From NCBI GenBank assembly GCA_947625725.1, contig CANQPI010000017.1, forward strand, positions 1-37,097: a DNA stretch of 37,097 nucleotides. Direction: 5' to 3'. Below, in pieces: positions 30,775 through 37,097 of this stretch. The position numbers were made by a program, and so were the translations under genes. The notes beneath the pieces are model-generated. The model was not told the origin of the DNA, searched no databases, and worked only from the letters and a program-made list of their open reading frames with translations. This DNA comes from an uncultured Clostridia bacterium (GTDB taxonomy: Bacteria > Bacillota > Clostridia > Christensenellales > CAG-314). Position 1 is the first letter of the stretch. Each line of letters begins with the position of its first letter.

Positions 30775-33700
30775 TCAAATATCGAACAAAGGTACTTTGG
30801 CTATGCCGGAGTATTTGACTCCGTTGTTGATGTCGCTCTGCTGTTTGTCGTAGTTGTTTGAGCAATCGGACGTGTACATCCAGAAGTTGAAATCGTGCGT
30901 ACCCGCCGCATACGGAAGCAATTCCGCCTGTCTGCGCACAACAGGACTATCGATATTGATAAACTGTCCTATGTTGATAGACAGGTGTTTCAAATTGTTC
31001 AAATCCTCGTTGAGATCTACTACGATTTGAGAATAGTTGCGACCGCCGCCGTAAAATGCGATACCGCCGTGAACGAATGTTTTGCCGTCCGACGTTTTGT
31101 GCAAAAGGTTTGCATAGTCGGGGTTGCCGTCCACCTCTTTGAGCATGGAAGCGACGTCGAACTTCATCACGTCGCTGAGCCCGCCGTTGCCTACCGGCTC
31201 GATGAGAGTACTGCTGTCCACTTGCGAAACGTCTTTCCAATCGTAGGTGCGCACGTCGCCTTCGAGGCGCAAAATGCTTGCAAAGGACGTCGCTCCCGAT
31301 TTGCGCCACGACGTGGTGATCTTGGCATAGGTGGCTACCGTTCCCGTCTTTGACGCGACGCCTTCGTACAGCAAATCTCCCGAGAAGTTGCTCTCTACGC
31401 CCACACAGAACAATCCGCTGGTTTCCAAAACGGTATTGCGCACGGTCAGATCCGTCATAACGTAGCGTTTGTAGAAAAAACTATCCGTACCGAAGTCGCC
31501 CACATTGTAGTTGTTGGTGTAGTACTTTGCGCCGTTGAAAGTCTTGTCTTGTTCGGGGTAAGGCATGCCGCGCTCATCTCTCAAAACGGGTTCCTGCCCG
31601 TTGGCGTTGCTTGCCTGCAATGCTTTGTTAGAGCCGACCTTTACCAAAAACTCTCTGCCTTGCGTAATCAAGCAGCCGTCGATGGTAACTTTTATTTGTT
31701 CGTCGGCGTTTAGGTCCTTGGCGGGAATAGAGGTTACGAAATAATTGTTGCCGTCGCTGTTGCCGCCGTACACGCGCACAACGTTACGTCCGTTTCGGAT
31801 ACGGCAATTGATCACTTCGCAATCGGCGTTGATCTCCAAAGTCGTGCCGAGTTTGTTGAGTTTGTTGAGTTGATATGTGGGATTGCCGCTACCGTCGTAC
31901 TCGTAGAGGGAACTGTCGTTGCATCCAAGCAAATTTACGCCGTACAACTTTACTCCGTCGGTACGAATGAGGAACGCAATGTTGTCTTGTCCCGCAACAG
32001 ACGCTGCCGCCTTGTATTCGACGAAAACAAGCGGTCCGAGGAAAAATCTCGGTACACCTGCGGCGTCTACTTCATTGGTAAAATACTCGGCTGTCAAGTT
32101 GAAACCGTTGCCGTAAACGTCGTTTTTGAACTCCATTGCGTAATGAATGTACGCTTCGTCCTTGTTGTGATTTGAGTCTAATTCGTAGAACACGGTGTTG
32201 TAGGTGGACTTGATTTTGTGACTGTCGATAATATCTTGCCGCTCATGCCAGTCCATAACGCTGCCGTCGGCATTTGTGCCCAACATAATGTCTTTGGTAA
32301 GAACTACTTTGAGCGCGGCGTCCGTGGCTTTGACCAAATCGGGGTAATTGTCCACCTCCACCGCGTCTTTTACCACGTTGAGTTTGACGGACTGTATGGC
32401 ATTGCCGCCGAACTTGTCGTTGTATCTCCACTGCGCGGTGATCGTGATCGCATCGGAGTTTTTGATATCGAGGTATGCCTTGCCGTCGCGAATTTCAACG
32501 GTCGCCACCGTCGGGTCGGAACTGACAAACTCGATGTCCTCGAAATCGTTTTTTGAGGGACTTTGTCCTTTTTTTCTGACGGTGATCTCGATCGAATATT
32601 CGTTGTTGTCATTCAAACTGCCCGAGATGTACTTTTGTCCGCCCACCGTGTAGCGTTCGGCGAGGTCGGCGTCCACTTTGTTGTTTATCCGAATGCTTTC
32701 TATCTTGGTCGTAACGGTGAGTTTGAGTTGCTTGGGCGCGCCGAGTTTTTCGGGTGCGTCGGAGTTTTTGTCAATGCGTTGCGCTTGGACCTCAACAAGG
32801 TATTCGCCGTTTCGGGTGGCGTTGAACGAACAACTCGATCCGTTGACGTCGGGAGTCAAAGTCAAATCGCCGTCCTCGCATGACCAAACGAAGTTCACGT
32901 CTTGCAGATCCACCGCCGGTACGGCGTAGAAGGTGGTAGGCGTATCTTTGAGTATGACGGAATTGTAACCGCCGCCGGACTCGCCGATAATCGAAGAACG
33001 TAACTTGAAATCGAAGTCGGAGAAACTCAGTTTGACGGGTACGCTGTTGCCGTTTGCCGTCAACGTGGCGTCCAACTCGTCCCCCGAAAAATCATCTTCC
33101 AACGTAACGATCAACCTGTGGTGGGTCGCCGCCGCGCGCGTCGCCGCGCGTGCGGTGGGGTCCTGGTGCGAAAGGCACTCCGCCTTGACGCCTGCGCCTA
33201 CAAATTGCGGCTCTCCCTCGCACTCCACGTATATTATAGTTTGAGTTGCGCCCTTGGCAAGCAAAACGGTGTTGCCGTCGGGGACGCCGTTTACCACAAT
33301 GCCGGTATTCGACTGAACTTTGGCAACGTCCAAACTGATGTGGCGAAGTATAGATTGATTGAGCATGCCGTTAACCAAGGCGTCATTTATTGTCAACTCC
33401 AAAGTCGTTTCGCCGCTAAACGGCAACATGACGGTTTGGTCGCCCTTGTTGATAACGGCTTGATCTTCGTTCGTAGTGAAATCGTATTGGTCGCTATCGC
33501 CGCCGTAAATTTTGACGCTGTACGTGTAAGTTCCGACATCTAATTTGGAAGCCGCCTTGTAGGTCAAGGTGGTCGAATTGTAGTTCATTGGAACCGCTTC
33601 GCCGTCGCTGTCAAACAGCAAAAACGACACGCCGTAGGGCTTGGAGGACGTGACCACGACGGGAACGCTTGCGCTGTAACCCTTGTCCTTGCTGGTCGCC

Positions 33701-34023
33701 TTGATATTGGCAGTGCCTTCGCCAAAGGCGGTCAGCAGTCCGTCGGAGTTGATCGTCAGCACATCGGGGTTGTCGCTTTCCAACGTGTAGCCCTTTTCGA
33801 AGGCGTTTGCAGGTTCGACCTGCGCCGTAACCGTGTGATCCTTTTGATCCGCCATATCGACATAAAACGCCTCGCCTTGCGCCAACAGATCGCCGTCGGC
33901 ATACACGCGAATACCGCTTACCGATACGTGTACATTGATACTGACCAGATTCAAAGAGGAAAATATTACCAACACAAAAACCATCGGCAATACAATAAGA
34001 AGCGCAATAACCGTTTTTCTCAT
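30775..34023 (-). CDS. Large membrane-anchored Ig-like/beta-helix surface protein
   Basis: The 1082-residue product has one N-terminal membrane segment (about 5-28) with no lipobox and no clear cleavage site, so it is probably tethered with the bulk outside. Residues about 55-125 form a Big_2-type Ig domain (LESDNPDVLTINSDGLLTAF then GEGTANIKA). A second Big-like module lies near 490-580 (EFVSSDPTVATVEIRDG). About 600-900 is rich in short beta repeats (VKLYGVNLLGCND, CEVINCRIRNGRNVVRVYGG, VTIDGCLITQGREFLVKVG), which suggests a right-handed beta-helix. There is no LPXTG motif. AAGGAGGGG precedes the ATG, which overlaps the permease stop (TGATG). Cotranscription with the exporter suggests a joint job; the function is unknown. 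Confidence 0.8.
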   Translation of the reverse strand: MRKTVIALLIVLPMVFVLVIFSSLNLVSINVHVSVSGIRVYADGDLLAQGEAFYVDMADQKDHTVTAQVEPANAFEKGYTLESDNPDVLTINSDGLLTAFGEGTANIKATSKDKGYSASVPVVVTSSKPYGVSFLLFDSDGEAVPMNYNSTTLTYKAASKLDVGTYTYSVKIYGGDSDQYDFTTNEDQAVINKGDQTVMLPFSGETTLELTINDALVNGMLNQSILRHISLDVAKVQSNTGIVVNGVPDGNTVLLAKGATQTIIYVECEGEPQFVGAGVKAECLSHQDPTARAATRAAATHHRLIVTLEDDFSGDELDATLTANGNSVPVKLSFSDFDFKLRSSIIGESGGGYNSVILKDTPTTFYAVPAVDLQDVNFVWSCEDGDLTLTPDVNGSSCSFNATRNGEYLVEVQAQRIDKNSDAPEKLGAPKQLKLTVTTKIESIRINNKVDADLAERYTVGGQKYISGSLNDNNEYSIEITVRKKGQSPSKNDFEDIEFVSSDPTVATVEIRDGKAYLDIKNSDAITITAQWRYNDKFGGNAIQSVKLNVVKDAVEVDNYPDLVKATDAALKVVLTKDIMLGTNADGSVMDWHERQDIIDSHKIKSTYNTVFYELDSNHNKDEAYIHYAMEFKNDVYGNGFNLTAEYFTNEVDAAGVPRFFLGPLVFVEYKAAASVAGQDNIAFLIRTDGVKLYGVNLLGCNDSSLYEYDGSGNPTYQLNKLNKLGTTLEINADCEVINCRIRNGRNVVRVYGGNSDGNNYFVTSIPAKDLNADEQIKVTIDGCLITQGREFLVKVGSNKALQASNANGQEPVLRDERGMPYPEQDKTFNGAKYYTNNYNVGDFGTDSFFYKRYVMTDLTVRNTVLETSGLFCVGVESNFSGDLLYEGVASKTGTVATYAKITTSWRKSGATSFASILRLEGDVRTYDWKDVSQVDSSTLIEPVGNGGLSDVMKFDVASMLKEVDGNPDYANLLHKTSDGKTFVHGGIAFYGGGRNYSQIVVDLNEDLNNLKHLSINIGQFINIDSPVVRRQAELLPYAAGTHDFNFWMYTSDCSNNYDKQQSDINNGVKYSGIAKVPLFDI

Positions 34024-35771
34024 CAGATCTCCCCTCCTTCAAATTGATAATACTTGCGATCGAGTTTGCCGACAAAGTAAAGATAGGCAAACGTTGCGCA
34101 CAGCGCGGCGATAACTCCGCCCAAAACATAGGTAAGCCACGCAAGACTCAACTGTTTCAGTTCGGTAAGCACTCGCACGATAAACAGCGCGCCGCCCACC
34201 AAAAACGCCACCACCATGCCGAAAACGATGATCGTGGAAACAACGCCGCTCGACTCCTTTATTTCGCCGTCCTCGTCGGTGGAAAAATGAGCGTGATTGA
34301 AGTCGTAACGCGTTGCCACGCAAATATTTACAAAGCCGAAAGCCGTCCCCACCGCAAACACAAACAAGCCCGCATACCAACTGACGTTACCCGTGCAGGA
34401 CAGTACAACGGCGTTGGCAAGTTGCGACAGCATTGTCACTACCATGCACAAAAATATTTTGGAGAAAAACACCGATTTGTATCCCAATGGATAGGCTTTG
34501 ACGGAGTAGAACATCTCGCCGTCGCGGCTGATGTTTGTCGCGCAAAATATATTTGTAAGCGCGCCGAACAACAAAGTGAGAAACAGCGCCAATTCCAAAT
34601 CAAGTTGCAATCCGACAAGGCTCTCGATAAGCGAAGAACCCACAGTCATGCAAAAATACACCATAAGCGGCATAACCACCGCAACGGAAAGATAACTGAA
34701 CATGTAGGATGGGGTGCGGAAAATCAGCAAAAAATCTTTCTTGACAAGCGCAAAAAATCCGTACTTGCCGTTTTGGAGATTGCCGCCGCGTTTGAGATAG
34801 TTACTGCCGCCCGTATTGCGGGATTGCAACGCCCGTTGCAACATAAACCGCAACATCACCAACGACAGCGCAATGCAAAGAACCAACACGCCCGCAATGC
34901 CCAAGCCCGCGATCAACGCCCCGTGTCCTACGCCCAAGTTTTCCGGTCCTATTTGCGCGAGCAAAAGGTCCACGAGCCACTTGACGGGATACATACATTG
35001 CACCGCTTTGACAATGACAGTCATTTTTCTTTCGTCAAAGAAGTATTTGAGATCATCTCCCAACAACATCTGCTTTGCCGCGTCCAGCACCAGGGAATAG
35101 ATCCAAAACGCCACGCACGTAACGGCTGTCACCAGCAGGAAATTCAACACAAATTTGTCTTTCAAAAACCGCTTGACGGCGTTTACCGGCAACGCCAGCA
35201 ACGAACCCACGGCGATTGTCAACAACGGCAACAAAAAGCACGTCGCGGCAGTAACCACCCAAAATTGCCAACCCAAAGTCACATTGTTGATTGCGTTGAA
35301 GGCGGCGGTAAAGTTTACCGTCAGCACCACCAACGTGGAAATGAAAAATTGCGACAGGTAGATCGTAATAATTTTTGCAACATACAGCGACGTTGCGTCT
35401 ATCGGCATTGCCGAATACAGTCTGGCGCCGTCGGCGTCGAAAATTTGCCGATTTATCTGCGAGATCGCGCCCACAGTCATAAATACAAAAACAATGGCGT
35501 ACAGCAACGTCAGCAGTTCGTAAAGCCGCAAATCGTAGTGAAAATCCGGTCGAGCCTCTGTCCCTTCCACGCCGAAAACGCCTTTTATCTGGGTGTAAAT
35601 CCCCACAAACTTGCCGAAAAACACCACAAACAGCGCAATGATCGCCGCAATAAGCAACGCGCTGAGCAAAAAGCCCATAACGTCGAACTTGCCGCGACGG
35701 TAGCGGTAAACGGACTCGATACGCTGTTTTTTGAGCAACGCTCCGATCAGTTCGGTATCCAATTTTTTCAT
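34023..35771 (-). CDS. ABC exporter permease, 12 membrane segments
   Basis: The 582-residue product has about six hydrophobic segments in each half, separated by a charged loop (about 300-350, SRNTGGSNYLKRGGNLQNGKY). The second half opens with FFALVKKDFLLIFRTPSYM, a short amphipathic segment before a membrane helix as in ABC-2-type permeases. This looks like a fused two-half permease of the putative ABC exporter type. It pairs with the ATPase upstream (ATGA overlap) and the surface protein downstream (TGATG overlap). The substrate is unknown. Confidence 0.85.
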   Translation of the reverse strand: MKKLDTELIGALLKKQRIESVYRYRRGKFDVMGFLLSALLIAAIIALFVVFFGKFVGIYTQIKGVFGVEGTEARPDFHYDLRLYELLTLLYAIVFVFMTVGAISQINRQIFDADGARLYSAMPIDATSLYVAKIITIYLSQFFISTLVVLTVNFTAAFNAINNVTLGWQFWVVTAATCFLLPLLTIAVGSLLALPVNAVKRFLKDKFVLNFLLVTAVTCVAFWIYSLVLDAAKQMLLGDDLKYFFDERKMTVIVKAVQCMYPVKWLVDLLLAQIGPENLGVGHGALIAGLGIAGVLVLCIALSLVMLRFMLQRALQSRNTGGSNYLKRGGNLQNGKYGFFALVKKDFLLIFRTPSYMFSYLSVAVVMPLMVYFCMTVGSSLIESLVGLQLDLELALFLTLLFGALTNIFCATNISRDGEMFYSVKAYPLGYKSVFFSKIFLCMVVTMLSQLANAVVLSCTGNVSWYAGLFVFAVGTAFGFVNICVATRYDFNHAHFSTDEDGEIKESSGVVSTIIVFGMVVAFLVGGALFIVRVLTELKQLSLAWLTYVLGGVIAALCATFAYLYFVGKLDRKYYQFEGGEI

Positions 35772-36730
35772 AGCGGATCACCGTCCCGAGCCTTGCGTTC
35801 TTGTTCTTCCGCCGCCTGACGTTCGCCTTCGAGGAAAAAGTTTTCGAAATCGAAATCGGGGTTGTCGGTCATTATTTGACGGATATTGAGCGCGTCGATC
35901 TGCTGTCCGCGACGTATAAGCACAACTCTGTCGCAAATTTGCGCCACGTTTGCCAAGGCGTGAGAACTGAAAATGATACAGTTGCCCTTGGCGGCGTAGT
36001 CTTTCATATATTCGCGCACGGCTTTCATTGTGCGAGGGTCTAGTCCCGTAAGCGGTTCGTCCAATATCCACAACCTGGGTTGATGCATCAAAGAACCCAT
36101 CATGCAGATTTTTTGCCGCATACCGTGCGAATAACTGCTAATGAGATTGTTGACGGCGTCGCCAAGACAAAAGACCTTTTCCAACTGTTCGTAGCGTTCG
36201 CGACGGACGTTTTGCGGCACTTTGTAGACGGTGGACATAAAGGACAAATATTCCATACCCGTCATCTTGACAAACACGGCGTGATTGTCGGTAACAAAAC
36301 CCATGTTCGCCTTGGCGGCGATAGGCTCTTTGCGAATGTCGTGTCCGTCGATACGAATTTGCCCCTCTTCAAAAGGCAACATGCCCTCCAAACATTTGAG
36401 CGTTGTGGATTTGCCCGCGCCGTTGTGACCCAACAGACCCACTATTTCGCCCGCATAGCAACAAAACGAAACGTCGCGCACGGCGTAGTCGGCTTTTTTG
36501 GAATACTTTTTGCACAGACCGACGATTTCCACCACGGGCGTTTGACCGCTACGGTCGATTTCGTCGCGACGTATGATCGGACGGCTCGTTGTTGCAACAG
36601 TCCCATCAGTCTTGCGGTTATCGACGGACTTTGTCGGCTTGTTGTTCGAAACTTTCCTTGCGGCGGAATGAGTCGATTTGTTGCGCACCACGATCACGCG
36701 CGCAGTTTTGTTCTTGTTTGATTTGCTCAT
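35768..36730 (-). CDS. ABC transporter ATP-binding protein with a basic N-terminal extension
   Basis: The 320-residue product drives the permease encoded next. Walker A is GHNGAGKST (101-109), the signature YSHGMRQ (200-206), Walker B RLWILDEP (219-226) and the switch histidine His257 in SSHALA. The family normally starts near residue 65 (VVEIVGLCKKY). The first 60 residues here are rich in Lys, Arg, Ser, Thr and Asn and look disordered. The C-terminus has a charged tail. AGGATG lies before the ATG, and the promoter is at 36841-36869. It is the first gene of a three-gene operon. Confidence 0.95.
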   Translation of the reverse strand: MSKSNKNKTARVIVVRNKSTHSAARKVSNNKPTKSVDNRKTDGTVATTSRPIIRRDEIDRSGQTPVVEIVGLCKKYSKKADYAVRDVSFCCYAGEIVGLLGHNGAGKSTTLKCLEGMLPFEEGQIRIDGHDIRKEPIAAKANMGFVTDNHAVFVKMTGMEYLSFMSTVYKVPQNVRRERYEQLEKVFCLGDAVNNLISSYSHGMRQKICMMGSLMHQPRLWILDEPLTGLDPRTMKAVREYMKDYAAKGNCIIFSSHALANVAQICDRVVLIRRGQQIDALNIRQIMTDNPDFDFENFFLEGERQAAEEQERKARDGDPL

Positions 36731-36804
36731 AAAAGTTCATCCTAACTTTGTAATATTAGTATCTGTAATTTTTGCTATTCTAAAATACAGACAAAGGTTT
36801 TTGC

Positions 36805-36869
36805 ATATCGGCAAACAAAACACCGATATTCGACAACAATATCATAACTGTTATGTCACAAATTGTCAA
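36805..36869 (-). promoter_or_regulatory. Promoter and leader hairpin of the ABC exporter operon
   Basis: TTGACA (36864-36869), 17-base spacer, TATGAT (36841-36846) on the minus strand. The leader of about 105 bases starts with a hairpin, ATATCGG/CCGATAT (36805-36811/36823-36829), and is otherwise AT-rich. Confidence 0.75.
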
Positions 36870-36916
36870 ACCTTTCGCAATAATTTATATTTATATATAT
36901 AATTTATAAAAATAAT

Positions 36917-36943
36917 GCGACGTCCGCGCAATGCAGACGCCGC
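36917..36943 (-). terminator. Terminator of the gene entering at the right edge
   Basis: On the minus strand GCGGCGTC (36943-36936) pairs with GACGTCGC (36924-36917), one G-U pair, followed by ATTATTTTTAT. It lies 20 bases past the stop codon at 36964-36966. Confidence 0.85.
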
Positions 36944-36963
36944 AAAATTCAGCAAAAATTCGC

Positions 36964-37097
36964 TCAGTAACTCATGGTGAGTTGGATAGTGACGCGACTT
37001 GTGCCGGAAGTGTAACTCAAACGGACTGTCGTAAGTTTGTCGCCGCTAAGGCTCAGTTCCAACGTCAGGTCGCTGGTGGGAGAGGTCAATGCGTCAT
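36964..37097 (-). CDS. C-terminal end of a truncated gene (hypothetical)
   Basis: Only the last 43 codons are inside the window. They encode an end rich in Thr, Ser and Leu with alternating hydrophobic residues (LTLELSLSG, TVRLSY, SRVTIQLTMSY), typical of beta-strands in secreted or lipoprotein domains. The reading frame ends in TGA and is followed at once by a good terminator, which supports a real gene. Nothing can be said about its function. Confidence 0.6.
   Translation of the reverse strand, partial: DALTSPTSDLTLELSLSGDKLTTVRLSYTSGTSRVTIQLTMSY

Noticed and set aside
36731-36840. Riboswitch in the ABC operon leader
   Set aside because: Only a simple 7-bp hairpin and AT-rich sequence are visible; no known aptamer core could be recognised.

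Overview
The window looks like chromosomal DNA of an uncultured Clostridia-type Firmicute (Bacillota). The evidence is a VanW-domain protein, a ClpC-type chaperone, a probable L13 leader in front of rplM-rpsI, Gram-positive lipoprotein genes, strong sigma-A-like promoters (TTGACA-N17-TATAAT variants) and GGAGG-type ribosome binding sites. There is no integrase, transposase, CRISPR array or phage gene. TGA is used as a normal stop. Almost every gene is on the minus strand; only glnN, a GNAT gene and a small membrane-protein gene are on the plus strand.

Layout from left to right. (1) 1-788 is non-coding: a 212-bp tandem repeat, a structured dispersed repeat and the clpC terminator. (2) 789-8043 holds clpC, a P2A calcium-type ATPase and a MATE exporter, each with its own promoter. 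(3) 8044-10813 is an operon of dihydrofolate reductase plus two paralogous BspA-like leucine-rich lipoproteins. (4) 10814-11532 is a second repeat-rich, hairpin-dense non-coding block, followed by thyA. (5) 12534-15814 holds trxB-glmM and a seven-helix membrane protein. (6) 15815-17182 holds a third copy of the structured repeat and the rplM-rpsI operon with its leader. (7) 17255-26387 holds type III glutamine synthetase, a short alaS preceded by two zinc-ribbon genes, and dnaB-glnS. (8) 26413-30128 holds a PHP phosphoesterase-vanW operon, a GNAT gene and a YgjV-like gene. (9) 30129-30559 holds tRNA-Gln(CUG) and a tRNA-like fragment. (10) 30745-36869 is an ABC exporter operon (ATPase, 12-helix permease, and a 1082-residue membrane-anchored Ig-like/beta-helix protein). 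A truncated gene enters at the right edge.

Most content is housekeeping: thymidylate and folate synthesis (dfrA, thyA), amino-sugar synthesis (glmM), thiol redox (trxB), translation (rplM, rpsI, alaS, glnS, tRNA-Gln), replication (dnaB) and nitrogen assimilation (glnN). The less ordinary parts are the modular hairpin-rich intergenic repeat family in three intergenic regions, the ABC exporter operon with its large surface protein, the paired zinc-ribbon proteins, a thioredoxin reductase lacking the usual NADPH motifs, a very short AlaRS, and two genes whose promoters imply leaderless mRNAs. All functional calls rest on reading motifs by eye; no database search was run.
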